DNA of 64,000 nucleotides. Origin: Centipeda artemidis DSM 19719 (lineage in GTDB: Bacteria; Bacillota; Negativicutes; Selenomonadales; Selenomonadaceae). Positions within the stretch are counted from its first letter, which is position 1. Each line of letters starts with the position of its first letter. Under the pieces are notes generated by a model. It did no database searches. It was not told the DNA's origin and saw only the letters and a program-made list of their open reading frames with translations. The stretch lies in contig NZ_AUFU01000006.1 in the NCBI RefSeq assembly GCF_000426665.1, positions 62,001-126,000 of the forward strand, given 5' to 3'. Below are positions 9,557 to 18,127 of the stretch, in pieces. The translations under genes were made by a program, and so were the position numbers.

Positions 9557-11616
9557 AAGGTCATGTTGATCCCGCCGCGCCAAATGCGTCCGTCATAATA
9601 GAGCGTCGTATTTTCCTCGTTGAGCAGATTGTTCACGCCGAAGTAGGCACTCAAGTGATCGTTGATCTTCTTGTTGATGACCAGGTTGAGCACCGTCGCG
9701 GAGGTATTCTTCTTCACCGCAGCGTTGCCGCGCCCCTCCGCATAGTAGTAATCACTCATCCAGTCGTTCCAGAGGACGCCGCTCCACCCGTGCTTAAAGT
9801 CATCGTAAATGAGCTGCAGCGAGAGTTTGTGCCGCGCTCGTCCGGTCAGCCGATCCCCCGTCATATCGTTCTTGGCATCGAGATAGGTATAGGTGGACCG
9901 CAGCGTAAATTGATCGCCAAGGCGCTGCCTGCCTTCAAACTCAATCCCCTGCAGCGTCGCCTTATCGACATTTTCATAATGTCCGATGTTGCGTATTGCG
10001 ATCGGATGCGGCGGCGGCGGTGTGGACGACATAATCGTCCTGCTTATGGTATTGAGATTGATCAGATCATCCACCTTATTGTGGAAGTAGGTTATTTTCC
10101 CCGAGCTGCGTTTTCCTTCCGCTTCGAAGCTGAGGTCGAAGTTCACCGCCTTCTCGGGCTTCAGGTTCGGGTTCCCGTCGATATGTACCTGCGTTGGCAC
10201 GAGCCACGACCTTATGCGCGCAACTGCGGGCACATGATCCCAATGCATATAGAGTTCGCTCGCCGTGGGCGCGCGGTACGCCGATCCGACATTCATCTTG
10301 ACACGGCTGCGGTCACTGATCCGGTAGGTCGTCCCGAGCTGTGCCGTTACCTTATTGCCGAATTTATTATTGTGATCCCAACGCACGGACGGCACGATGT
10401 AAAGGCGCTTGTTCGCGCGCCATTCATCCTGCAGATACAGCGCGGCGTAATCAAGGTCTGCCTTCGACTCAGTTTTCGAAATACCGTTCCTCGTGACGAT
10501 ATGCCCGCCGCCCACATCGATACGTGTACTCTCGTACTCCTCCTTCCGGTACTCCCCGCCAAACGTGAGTTTATGATCCGCACCGACGTTCCAGGTGCGT
10601 TTTCCGTCCGCGATATAAGATCGGAAGACCATGTCGTCAAAGTCCGAGAGTATGCCGTTTGATCGCAGATGTGTCTCTTGTTTTTTATCAAAGAGCGTAT
10701 AGTAGACCTGCATCTCGTAGGCGCCCCTGCGATCCTCCCCCGCATAGCGCAGCCCTGTCGAATACCGTTTATGATTATAGTCCACGGTTCCCGGATTGGA
10801 TCTGTAGTTGCCGCCCGTCTGCGTCACGGCCTCGGACTTCTGATCCAGATCTTCGTTCATGTAGTCGAAGAAGAAATCCAAATGCTTACGCTGCGCAATA
10901 TCCATCCGTCCGTCTAGGTTGAAATAGTATTTTCTCCCATATTGATTGGAGGCCGTTTCCGCACCGCGTTCGCGGATATCACTCACCTTGAAACTCGTGC
11001 GCCATGCCCATTTCCCCGTCTTGCCGAAGTCGACGGATACGCCGCCGTCCTTTTGCCGGCTCGTCCAATCGGCGGAAACGCCGACCTGTTTTTTCTCAGG
11101 ATGTTTGCGGATGATATTAATGACGCCGCCCAGTGCCTCCGAGCCGTACAGAGAGCTGACCGAACCGCGGACGATCTCAATGCGCTCCACATCGTCCATA
11201 TTGATACGCTGCAGCTCATAGTAATTCGCCGTCTGGCTCGTATCCTCCGTGCGTATGCGCCGTCCGTCGATGAGGATCAGCGTCTGATTGGTACTCATGC
11301 CGCGCAGCGCCGCCTGATTCCCGACCATGCCGTTTTCCGTCACATCCAGCCCGACGGTGAGCGCAAGTGCCTGTGCCAACGTCTCCGCACCGAGGCGGTC
11401 GATATCCTCACGCGTCACGATCTCAACCGAAGCGGGGGCTTCTTTCACACTCTGCTCTGTACGCGATGCCGTGACAACAACATCATCGAGCGTATAGACG
11501 GGCATCTCCCGGTCTGCGGCAGCCGCCTGTACCGAATGAAACGACGCCGCCGTCAATGCGCCTAAAACAGCAGCGGTCAAGGCCGTTCGGTGATGCCTTA
11601 CATGAAAACTCCTCAT
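9553..11616 (-). CDS. TonB-dependent outer-membrane receptor, probably for heme
   Basis: 687 residues with an N-terminal signal peptide (cleavage near residue 31, VQAAA), a TonB-box-like TLDDVVVTASR, a plug domain (LRGMSTNQTLILIDGRRI; VERIEIVRGSVSSLYGSEALGGVINII) and a C-terminal beta-barrel ending in phenylalanine (GGINMTF), as expected for BamA recognition. Size and motifs fit heme/hemoglobin or catecholate-siderophore receptors. The downstream-adjacent hutW-flavodoxin operon favours heme, but that is inference. A -10/-35 pair and a 23-bp palindrome lie upstream (11665-11707), pointing to metal-dependent repression. TonB-ExbBD are not in the window. Confidence 0.92.
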   Translation of the reverse strand: MRSFHVRHHRTALTAAVLGALTAASFHSVQAAAADREMPVYTLDDVVVTASRTEQSVKEAPASVEIVTREDIDRLGAETLAQALALTVGLDVTENGMVGNQAALRGMSTNQTLILIDGRRIRTEDTSQTANYYELQRINMDDVERIEIVRGSVSSLYGSEALGGVINIIRKHPEKKQVGVSADWTSRQKDGGVSVDFGKTGKWAWRTSFKVSDIRERGAETASNQYGRKYYFNLDGRMDIAQRKHLDFFFDYMNEDLDQKSEAVTQTGGNYRSNPGTVDYNHKRYSTGLRYAGEDRRGAYEMQVYYTLFDKKQETHLRSNGILSDFDDMVFRSYIADGKRTWNVGADHKLTFGGEYRKEEYESTRIDVGGGHIVTRNGISKTESKADLDYAALYLQDEWRANKRLYIVPSVRWDHNNKFGNKVTAQLGTTYRISDRSRVKMNVGSAYRAPTASELYMHWDHVPAVARIRSWLVPTQVHIDGNPNLKPEKAVNFDLSFEAEGKRSSGKITYFHNKVDDLINLNTISRTIMSSTPPPPHPIAIRNIGHYENVDKATLQGIEFEGRQRLGDQFTLRSTYTYLDAKNDMTGDRLTGRARHKLSLQLIYDDFKHGWSGVLWNDWMSDYYYAEGRGNAAVKKNTSATVLNLVINKKINDHLSAYFGVNNLLNEENTTLYYDGRIWRGGINMTF

Positions 11617-11664
11617 AAGGAGAACACCTCTTTTCTGTTATAGAGTTAACGATTTGCTTTCTCA

Positions 11665-11707
11665 ATTATAACATCAATAGAGAAATAATGAAATATATTT
11701 TCATTAT
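11665..11707 (-). promoter_or_regulatory. Promoter and Fur-like palindrome of the TonB receptor gene
   Basis: On the minus strand TATAAT (11665-11670) is preceded at 17 bp by TTTCAT (11688-11693). The -35 lies inside a perfect palindrome, ATAATGAAA-N5-TTTCATTAT (11685-11707). The A/T-rich arms resemble Fur-family operators, and the position over the -35 fits repression. Confidence 0.6.
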
Positions 11708-11756
11708 CTTCTGATCTAATGTGTGGATTCACAGCTATGATTTCCTCGACAAATAC

Positions 11757-11806
11757 AAAACTGCCCGTCTGCGCTGCATCTCTGCAGCCGCAAACGGGCA
11801 GTTTTT
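11757..11806 (-). terminator. Intrinsic terminator after hutW
   Basis: AAACTGCCCGT and ACGGGCAGTTTT arms form a strong hairpin with an inner small stem; T-runs on both sides make it potentially bidirectional. It lies just past the hutW stop and before the TonB receptor promoter. Confidence 0.8.
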
Positions 11807-11819
11807 TATATAAAATACA

Positions 11820-13475
11820 CTACACAGCTTTTCCAAGGTCACGCGCGGAGGTGCGCATGACGGTGTTGAGGTCGGGGGCGGATGCCGCTGCGGCGGCACG
11901 CTCTTTCTCCCGGCTCTTTTCGATGAGGTTCTTCAGCATTTGCATATGCGGATGGTTCTCGAGCTCCGGCGAGGGCTTGCCTTCGAGCGCCGCCGCCATC
12001 TGCGGGGGCATTCCGTCGGGGAACATCGCCTCGAGCATAGAGCGGATATCCTTGGGGATCATGTCTTGCAGGGCGACGTTCTCCTTGCGCAGCTTCACCT
12101 CATCCTCCTGCGTGAGCGCGTACGCTTCGAGGAATCCCTGAATGAGGTTGTCGTGCCAGAACTCTCCCGCCTGCGTCAGACGGAAGCCCGTCTCCGTGCG
12201 CGTGACGAGTCCGTTCTCCGCCCACGCGGCGAGGAGCGGTTCCATCGTATCGAGGAGCTCCACGCCGTATTTTTTCTCAAAAAAGGGCGCGTAGAAATAT
12301 CCGTGCTCGATCTGATCGCCGATCTCGCTGTGCATCCGGTGCTCGTCCGCCTGCTCACCCATGAACTGGAAGGGCTTTGCGCCCTCTTCGACCATCTTCT
12401 CATAGGCGGCAAGTCCGCCGTGATTGCGCCACATGATTTGACCGATGAACCCGCCCGCGCCCGAGCCGAACGCGAGGATGTCGTTGCCGCGCTTGGCGAG
12501 CGTGTTATACAGGCTGCGCTCGCGGTGATCCGTCGTCCAGTGCGTCGTGTCGATGCGCCGCGCCATCGGGTTCTCGTCGACGATCGCGATGCCGCGCGCG
12601 AAGTATTCGGACTGTTCCTCCGTTGTCGGGAGCATCGGGAGGTCGCCCGACTTGATGCGCGCCGCAAGCTCGCTCGCCGGGAACACATTCAACTGGTAGA
12701 GGTCGCCGCCCGCGATGCCGATCTCGAACTGCGTGCGCACGTCGTTCTCCCAGACCTCCGGGGACTGATAGGGCAGCCCATAGATGAGGTCGGCGATGAC
12801 GACCGCGCCCTGCTTCTCCACCATGCGGCGCAGTGTCGCGACAACGGTATCATGATCGTCGATGCGCCCGATCGACTGCCGCACGCGCGTGTCAAAGGAC
12901 TGTACGCCGAGCGAGAATCGGTTGACGCCCGCACGCATCGCCGCCTCAACCTTGCTCTCCGTGAGGTCATGGATGCGTCCCTCGAGCGTGATCTCGGCGT
13001 CGCTCGTCAGCGGCAGACGCTCCCGCACTGCACGCACGAGTCGTGTGAGGTCGGCGTCCGAGAGCGCGGTCGGCGTGCCGCCGCCGAAGAACACCGCCTG
13101 AAAAGGCGCCCCCTGCACATAGGGGGTCTCCGCCGCCGCGTCGAGCTCCTGCAGGAGCACGTCGACATAGCGGTGCGCCGCTTCTTCCTTCGTATAGTTC
13201 TGGAAAAATCCGCAGTAGCTGCATTTCTTATCGCAGAACGGGATGTGAATGTACGCCGCGCGCTCGTCGGCGGGATCGGGCGTCTGCGCCATGAGCTCCG
13301 CCCACACCTGCGCCTGCTCCGCCTTGTCCATGATCATGCGCTTGCCGCCCGCGCCGGGATGCACGACACGTTTCTTCGTAAAGGCGCAGCCGAGCGGATT
13401 CTCCGACTTCGTGCCGAGCAGCCAACCGCGCGACTCCGTTGAGAGCTCCGCGAGTTTTGTCTCTAGGCTGTTCAT
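11820..13475 (-). CDS. hutW: HutW/ChuW-family anaerobic heme-degrading radical SAM protein
   Basis: 551 residues, related to HemW but longer. The radical-SAM motif CDKKCSYCGF follows AYIHIPF, and [11 protein letters not shown] is the SAM-binding GGGTP. The N-terminal ~65-residue extension and long C-terminal region distinguish it from the true hemW at 25.9 kb and match the HutW/ChuW group, which opens heme anaerobically by methyl-radical chemistry to release iron. Its start overlaps the stop of the flavodoxin gene by 4 bp with GGAGG 7 nt upstream, so the two are coupled; flavodoxin is the known type of electron donor for such enzymes. It ends with a C-terminal Lys/Glu/Ala-rich helical tail. 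Confidence 0.88.
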   Translation of the reverse strand: MNSLETKLAELSTESRGWLLGTKSENPLGCAFTKKRVVHPGAGGKRMIMDKAEQAQVWAELMAQTPDPADERAAYIHIPFCDKKCSYCGFFQNYTKEEAAHRYVDVLLQELDAAAETPYVQGAPFQAVFFGGGTPTALSDADLTRLVRAVRERLPLTSDAEITLEGRIHDLTESKVEAAMRAGVNRFSLGVQSFDTRVRQSIGRIDDHDTVVATLRRMVEKQGAVVIADLIYGLPYQSPEVWENDVRTQFEIGIAGGDLYQLNVFPASELAARIKSGDLPMLPTTEEQSEYFARGIAIVDENPMARRIDTTHWTTDHRERSLYNTLAKRGNDILAFGSGAGGFIGQIMWRNHGGLAAYEKMVEEGAKPFQFMGEQADEHRMHSEIGDQIEHGYFYAPFFEKKYGVELLDTMEPLLAAWAENGLVTRTETGFRLTQAGEFWHDNLIQGFLEAYALTQEDEVKLRKENVALQDMIPKDIRSMLEAMFPDGMPPQMAAALEGKPSPELENHPHMQMLKNLIEKSREKERAAAAASAPDLNTVMRTSARDLGKAV

Positions 13476-13975
13476 GCGAGCGCCTCCTTTGCTGCGCCGA
13501 TGACCTTTTCAAAATCCGCCGCATCCGGATGGGACGCCGCCGCCGCATAGCGCTCCGCGTTCTCCTCGGTGTAGGCGTGGACATTGTCGAGCGGCATACT
13601 CTTAAACATCTCGATGATCATCGGATCAATCGCGCCCTGCACGAGGATCGCGCCGAGGATCTCGTTCGACGGATCAAAGAGCGCCTTGATATTCGCGATG
13701 CACTTTGCGCAGTGCTCAGAATTCGGGTCGGCGCCGAGCGTTCCATAGATGAACACCCGACGTCCGCGCACGGTCTCGATGTATTTGCGTGCGGCGGCAT
13801 CCGCCGTACCGCGGTCAATCCATGTGCCGATGCAGAGATCGGCGGTATCCGAAATCCCCGCCGTATCCTTCACGCTGTGGCAGGATGCGCCGAGCGCCTG
13901 CGCCAGATGCTCCGCGACCTTCTGCGTGTTCCCCGTGCGCGATGAGTAGACGACCGCGATATCTTGATTCTGCAT
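13472..13975 (-). CDS. Flavodoxin-family protein, probable electron donor of HutW
   Basis: 167 residues, starting at 13975 (MQNQDIAVVY) behind an AGGAG site 8 nt upstream; an upstream in-frame ATG lacks one. The FMN phosphate-binding loop reads VVYSSRTGNTQKVAEHL, and GTWIDRGTAD and YGTLGADPNSEHC fit the other flavin loops of the flavodoxin-like BilS/HemG-type group. Co-transcription with hutW suggests it passes electrons to the radical SAM enzyme. Expression probably depends on the promoter and palindrome at 14000-14058. Confidence 0.85.
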   Translation of the reverse strand: MQNQDIAVVYSSRTGNTQKVAEHLAQALGASCHSVKDTAGISDTADLCIGTWIDRGTADAAARKYIETVRGRRVFIYGTLGADPNSEHCAKCIANIKALFDPSNEILGAILVQGAIDPMIIEMFKSMPLDNVHAYTEENAERYAAAASHPDAADFEKVIGAAKEALA

Positions 13976-13999
13976 GATTGATTCTCCTAATATCTCAAT

Positions 14000-14058
14000 A
14001 TGAATATCTTGCATTCATGATTCACCCGTATCATAGCGCAAGGCATCAAAAAAATCAA
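14000..14058 (-). promoter_or_regulatory. Promoter and operator-like palindrome of the flavodoxin-hutW operon
   Basis: TTGATT (14053-14058), a 17-bp spacer and TATGAT (14030-14035) on the minus strand. Just past the expected start lies ATGAAT-N7-ATTCAT (14000-14018), a candidate repressor site. The remaining stretch to 14335 is AT-rich and shows no gene. Confidence 0.55.
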
Positions 14059-14335
14059 GTGTTTTTATCGTTTTTCATAAATAAAAATTATGAATTAAGT
14101 TCATCTTTTTCAACAGGGTTTCTCTGTACAGAATATATAGATACTCTCTATCAAATAGAATTCCCATATCAAAAGATAAAGAGAAGAGCCTCTTTCAAAA
14201 ATCATCCCATCCCTTCTGTCTACAAAAAACGAATTCATCAATTTCATATTCTATTCTATATATAAATAGATAAATATTAATTATATTATTTGCAGGTATT
14301 TTTCAGGGAGAATAACCTCTCACATCCCGTTCTTC

Positions 14336-14364
14336 TTGACAGTCGTGATAGAACGTGATAGAAT
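14336..14364 (+). promoter_or_regulatory. Strong sigma-70 promoter of the Cys-rich peptide gene
   Basis: TTGACA (14336-14341), exactly 17 bp, then TAGAAT (14359-14364). Transcription would start near 14371, about 30 nt before the ATG at 14400. Confidence 0.75.
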
Positions 14365-14399
14365 AAAGGAAAACAACATGACAAGGAGGAAAAACACAT

Positions 14400-14615
14400 A
14401 TGAAGAAAATACTCTCCGCACTCTCCGCCGCACTCATTCTCGGAGCTGGCGCACAGGCACTTGCCGCCGGATGCGAGGACGGCGCGTGCGAGCTGCCGCA
14501 AAAACAGGATCAAGCCTACTGTATCGGCAATGCGAGCGCATATTGCGCTGCCAACGTCGTACAGGACACACGCAGCACGCAGCGCGGAACCTGCGGATGC
14601 TATAACGGACGCTGA
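14400..14615 (+). CDS. Small exported Cys-rich protein
   Basis: 71 residues. MKKILSALSAALILGAGAQA is a clear signal peptide; cleavage could be by signal peptidase I after ALA, or by lipoprotein peptidase before the Cys in LAAGC (a weak lipobox with Ala at -3). The mature part of about 47 residues contains six cysteines (near 25, 30, 41, 49, 64 and 66), suggesting disulfides or metal binding. GGAGG lies 10 nt upstream and the gene has its own promoter and terminator, so it is a real monocistronic gene. No family is recognised. Confidence 0.8.
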   Translation: MKKILSALSAALILGAGAQALAAGCEDGACELPQKQDQAYCIGNASAYCAANVVQDTRSTQRGTCGCYNGR

Positions 14616-14620
14616 GACAA

Positions 14621-14675
14621 AAAAGGCTTACTGCACAAATATACCAACAGGTATTCGTGCGGTAAGCCTATTTTT
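14621..14675 (+). terminator. Terminator of the Cys-rich peptide gene
   Basis: AGGCTTACTGCAC pairs with GTGCGGTAAGCCT (one mismatch), then ATTTTTA. Confidence 0.8.
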
Positions 14676-14708
14676 ATGGAGCAGTCATCTAAACACAATT
14701 TTCTCTAT

Positions 14709-14742
14709 GCAAAAATCCCCCTCCCGAAGGAGGGGGATTTTG
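14709..14742 (-). terminator. Terminator of the first ompM gene
   Basis: AAATCCCCCTCC-CGAA-GGAGGGGGATTT, a near-perfect stem with T-run on the minus strand. The same C-run/G-run hairpin design follows the other two ompM genes. Confidence 0.85.
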
Positions 14743-14779
14743 TTATGCGGCATATGCCGCTCTGTGTACCGAGAATCGA

Positions 14780-16126
14780 TTAGAAGAAGAACTCGACGCG
14801 GCCGAAGAGCTTCTGAACCTTGTCTTTGCCGTTGTCTGGTGCCTCAAGCTGCTTTCCTCTGTAGTACTTCGCGGAGAGCACAACATTCTTGAACAGCGTA
14901 TAGTTCGTGCCAAGCTCAACGCCCTTCGTTCCGAAGAGAGCACCGTCCGTCGTCGGGAAAGCAAGTGATGCGCCGCCGAGGTAACGGTAGGAAGCATATG
15001 CGCCCCACGAGCCCTTATCCGCAGCGTCTGCACCCTTGTACTCATAGGTGACCTGATAAGATTTCTTGTAGTCTTCCAGATCGCTGTTATTTGCATAAGC
15101 GCCGGAGAGCATATTGTTCTTATCAAAGCGGTAGCCAAGGTTCGCCGCCCAGATATTCATCTTATCCTTATTATAATCCTTGGTGAATGCACGAAGCGAT
15201 TCAGCGCTGAGACGATAGTAACCAACGCCCGCCATCAGATTGTCCTTGTTATACTGGAGCTCAACGCCCTGGTAGTTGGCTTTGGTATCGTTCAAGGCTC
15301 TAGCCGCCTCTGCCGCCGACATCTGACCGGTAGCAACGGCATCCGCAATATTCTTGGCAAAAAGATCTGCTCCGGCCGAATCCGCGAGGTCGAGACGACC
15401 TGCCTGCAGCTTGAGCTGGACATCCTTGCCGAAGGAAACCTCCGCGCCCGAGAACTCGTCGTCGAAAACGAGCGCGCCCGGTGCGGCATATGCTTCAGCC
15501 GTCAGGAGCTCCATCTTGCCGAGCTTGACGGTAAAGTTGTCATAATCGCCCTGCGCCCATGCGCGTTTGAGTTTAACGTTGCTGTCGCTGTTGCGGCCGG
15601 ACGCATCATCCTTCATATTCGTCGACGCATCGAGACGCGCGTTTACGTGCCAGTGGCTGTTGACCTCAGCCGACGGCTCAAGACGGAACAGGAGATGGTC
15701 ATCATTCACACGGCTGTGATCCTCATCTTTACGCTCGCTCGTGTAAGTATACTCGAGTTTGCCGTTCCACTTCACCATGTCGGCATTGCGCTCAAGGTTC
15801 GAGACACGGACGCCGAGGTTGTTGAGCTCATCCGCGAACTCAGCAGCAAGGCGGTCAACGAGCGCGCGATCCGATGCGGACATGTCGCCCTTTGCCATTG
15901 CCTTTGCGACCATCTGCGCCATCTCATAACGCGTGATGTTGCGGTCGCCGCGGAACGTGCCGTCGCCGTAGCCCTCAACAACGCCGTCGGCGGCGAGCTG
16001 GGTCACAGCATCGTATGCCCAGTGATCACGGGGCACATCGGAGAACGGGTTTGCAGCAGCGAACGTCGTGCTTGCTGCGCCGACAACGAGAGCCGTTGCC
16101 AGGGCGGATACGAGAGTCTTCTTCAT
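14780..16126 (-). CDS. ompM: OmpM-type outer-membrane porin with SLH domain (copy 1)
   Basis: 448 residues. Signal peptide to about residue 23 (STTFAAANP); one SLH domain at about 25-80 (NPFSDVPRDHWAYDAV, GYGDGTFRGDRNITRYEMAQM), which in Selenomonas and Veillonella binds polyamine-modified peptidoglycan; a short helix (about 83-118, DRLAAEFADELNNLGVRVSNLE) that can trimerise; then a beta-barrel of alternating strands ending VEFFF with a terminal Phe. OmpM proteins tether the outer membrane to the wall and act as porins. It is monocistronic, with a 110-nt leader and its own terminator. The N-terminal 120 residues are nearly identical to the two paralogues upstream; the barrels differ in loops. 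Confidence 0.95.
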   Translation of the reverse strand: MKKTLVSALATALVVGAASTTFAAANPFSDVPRDHWAYDAVTQLAADGVVEGYGDGTFRGDRNITRYEMAQMVAKAMAKGDMSASDRALVDRLAAEFADELNNLGVRVSNLERNADMVKWNGKLEYTYTSERKDEDHSRVNDDHLLFRLEPSAEVNSHWHVNARLDASTNMKDDASGRNSDSNVKLKRAWAQGDYDNFTVKLGKMELLTAEAYAAPGALVFDDEFSGAEVSFGKDVQLKLQAGRLDLADSAGADLFAKNIADAVATGQMSAAEAARALNDTKANYQGVELQYNKDNLMAGVGYYRLSAESLRAFTKDYNKDKMNIWAANLGYRFDKNNMLSGAYANNSDLEDYKKSYQVTYEYKGADAADKGSWGAYASYRYLGGASLAFPTTDGALFGTKGVELGTNYTLFKNVVLSAKYYRGKQLEAPDNGKDKVQKLFGRVEFFF

Positions 16127-16236
16127 GAGAAACTCCTCCTTCTGATAAATAGAAACATCTGATTTCCAAGAAGGAGCGAAACGCCGCTGAAGTGTCCATG
16201 TTTCCTTTTAGCGAAACGTTCTCATCCTCTTGGAAT
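16127..16236 (-). promoter_or_regulatory. Structured 5' leader of ompM copy 1
   Basis: From the predicted start at about 16236 to the ATG. Its 5' end (16228-16235) and a segment at 16164-16171 pair as TTCCAAGA/TCTTGGAA, extended by GGA/TCC past a bulge. In mRNA sense an AGGAAACAUGGACAC block lies between the arms. The same layout is in front of copies 2 and 3. GGAGGAG is the ribosome site. Confidence 0.6.
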
Positions 16237-16242
16237 GGTTTC

Positions 16243-16271
16243 ATCATAGCACGTGAATTAATAAATTGCAA
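16243..16271 (-). promoter_or_regulatory. Promoter of ompM copy 1
   Basis: TTGCAA (16266-16271), 17 bp, TATGAT (16243-16248) on the minus strand, with an A/T-rich upstream stretch. About 85 bp here are almost identical to the promoter of copy 2. The rest of the gap to 16420 shows no gene. Confidence 0.75.
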
Positions 16272-16420
16272 GCATTTCCATGTAAAAAATTTTATACCAG
16301 ACTATAATTTTCACCTTATTTTCAGTGTTTTATATACCGTACTCATCTCTGTTAAAGCGGTATTCGGCACAACGCCCTCTAAAACCTTGAAAAATATCTG
16401 CATCTATTGCAGCGGACAGT

Positions 16421-16455
16421 AAAAATCCCCCTCCAACGATGAAGGGGGATTTTGT
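16421..16455 (-). terminator. Terminator of ompM copy 2
   Basis: AAATCCCCCT and AGGGGGATTT arms around a 10-nt loop, with T-run on the minus strand. Confidence 0.8.
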
Positions 16456-16480
16456 TTTGAGGCGGATGCCGCAAGTATTT

Positions 16481-17827
16481 TTAGAAGAAGAACTCGACGC
16501 GACCGAAGAGCTTCTCCGCCTTGTCGTCAGCCGTCGGTCCGACATAGATCTCCTTGCCGCGGAAATATTTCGCCGAGAGCACCACGTTTTTGAAAAGCGT
16601 GTAGTCCGTACCAACTTCTACGCCCTTCGTATCCCACATAGCACCGTCGCTTGTCGGGAACGGGGAAGCGAATCCGCCGAGTTTGCGGTAGGCAACATAA
16701 GCGCCCCACGATCCCTTATCCTCCGGGTCAGCCCCCTTGTACTCATAGGTGACCTGCCAGGAACTCTTTGCGTTGTCCGCCTTTGTGTTCTCTGCGTAAG
16801 CGCCGGAGAGCATTGCTGCGTCGCCGAATCGGACGCCGCCGTTCACAGCCCAGATATCCGCCTTCGTGTTTCTAAGATTCTCGGCGCTGTTGTTAAGATA
16901 CCGAACCGTATTTCTCCTGTGGAAATGCATCCCTCTGAAATAATTGGAGCCCAGATGGTAGTAGCCCGCCCCCAGCAGGACATTATTCTTGTCATACTGC
17001 AGTTCGACGCCCTGATAGTTCGCCACGTCTTCATCACCCGGCAGGTTGTGCGCACCATGGCCGCCGCCCGGCGCACCGAACGCATCGTCCAGATCAATGC
17101 GGCCGGCCTGCAGTTTGAACTTCAAATCCTTGCCAAAGCTGACCTCGGCACCCGAGAACTCATCGTCGAACACGAGGGCGCCGGGTTTCGCATACGCCTC
17201 GGCAGAGAGCAGTTCCATCTTACCGAGTTTCACCTGGAAGTTGCCGTAGTCTCCCTGTGCATAGAGACGTTTAAGCGTGACCTTGTCCCCGTTGTCATCT
17301 CCCGCGTCCGTGTTCATCTTGGTCTCCGCATCAAGACGTGCGTTCACGTGCCAGTGGCTGTTGATCTCAGCCGACGGCTCGAGACGGAACAAAAGGTTGT
17401 TGTCGTTCGTCTTTGTGTGATTAAACTTCTTGCGCTGACTTGTATATGTATACTCAAGTTTGCCGTTCCACTTCACCATGTCGGCGTTGCGCTCGAGGTT
17501 CGAGACGCGGACGCCGAGGTTGTTGAGCTCGTCTGCGAACTCAGCGGCAAGGCGGTCAACGAGCGCGCGATCCGATGCGGACATATCGCCCTTTGCCATC
17601 GCCTTTGCGACCATCTGCGCCATCTCGTAGCGCGTAATGTTGCGGTCACCGCGGAATGTGCCGTCGCCGTAGCCCTCAACGACACCGTCGGCGGCGAGCT
17701 GCGTCACGGCATCGTATGCCCAGTGATCACGGGGCACATCGGAGAACGGGTTCGCTGCGGCGAACGTCGTGCTTGCTGCACCGACAACGAACGCCGCTGC
17801 CAGCGTGGATACAAAAGTCTTCTTCAT
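16481..17827 (-). CDS. ompM: OmpM-type outer-membrane porin with SLH domain (copy 2)
   Basis: 448 residues from MKKTFVSTLAAAF; the ATG at 17827 has GGAGG upstream and aligns with copies 1 and 3, while the longer open frame starts inside the leader. Same architecture: signal peptide, one SLH domain, connecting helix, beta-barrel ending VEFFF. The barrel has its own features, such as a His/Gly-rich loop (GAPGGGHGAHNL, about residue 250) and a loop FRGMHFHRRN, which could bind metal or reflect antigenic variation. Own promoter, leader and terminator. Confidence 0.94.
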   Translation of the reverse strand: MKKTFVSTLAAAFVVGAASTTFAAANPFSDVPRDHWAYDAVTQLAADGVVEGYGDGTFRGDRNITRYEMAQMVAKAMAKGDMSASDRALVDRLAAEFADELNNLGVRVSNLERNADMVKWNGKLEYTYTSQRKKFNHTKTNDNNLLFRLEPSAEINSHWHVNARLDAETKMNTDAGDDNGDKVTLKRLYAQGDYGNFQVKLGKMELLSAEAYAKPGALVFDDEFSGAEVSFGKDLKFKLQAGRIDLDDAFGAPGGGHGAHNLPGDEDVANYQGVELQYDKNNVLLGAGYYHLGSNYFRGMHFHRRNTVRYLNNSAENLRNTKADIWAVNGGVRFGDAAMLSGAYAENTKADNAKSSWQVTYEYKGADPEDKGSWGAYVAYRKLGGFASPFPTSDGAMWDTKGVEVGTDYTLFKNVVLSAKYFRGKEIYVGPTADDKAEKLFGRVEFFF

Positions 17828-17937
17828 GAGAACCTCCTCCTTCTGATCCATAGAATCTGATCGTGTTCCAAAATGATTACAGGTCAGCGGCAGTGTCCTT
17901 ATTTTCCTATCGCGAACCATTCTCATTCTCTTGGAAC
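17828..17937 (-). promoter_or_regulatory. Structured 5' leader of ompM copy 2
   Basis: Arms at 17865-17871 and 17931-17937 pair GTTCCAA/TTGGAAC, and inside them AATGA pairs with TCATT where the other leaders have AGGA/TCCT, a compensatory difference. The AGGAAAATAAGGACAC block is conserved between the arms. Confidence 0.6.
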
Positions 17938-17943
17938 GTTTTC

Positions 17944-17972
17944 ATCATAGCACGTGGATTAATAAATTGCAA
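17944..17972 (-). promoter_or_regulatory. Promoter of ompM copy 2
   Basis: TTGCAA (17967-17972), 17 bp, TATGAT (17944-17949). The surrounding region repeats the copy 1 promoter with about two mismatches over 85 bp. Confidence 0.75.
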
Positions 17973-18059
17973 GCATTTCTATGTAAAAAATTTTATACCA
18001 GACTATAATTTTCACCTTATTTTCAGTTGAATGTGACTCTGTGTCCGTCAACAGACAGC

Positions 18060-18095
18060 AAAAATCCCCCTCCCTAAGGAGGGGGATGGATTTTG
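18060..18095 (-). terminator. Terminator of ompM copy 3
   Basis: ATCCCCCTCC-CTAA-GGAGGGGGAT hairpin flanked by A/T runs, about 35 nt past the stop. Confidence 0.8.
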
Positions 18096-18127
18096 CGATA
18101 TCCGCTCCGACCGGTGCCGGATGCGGG

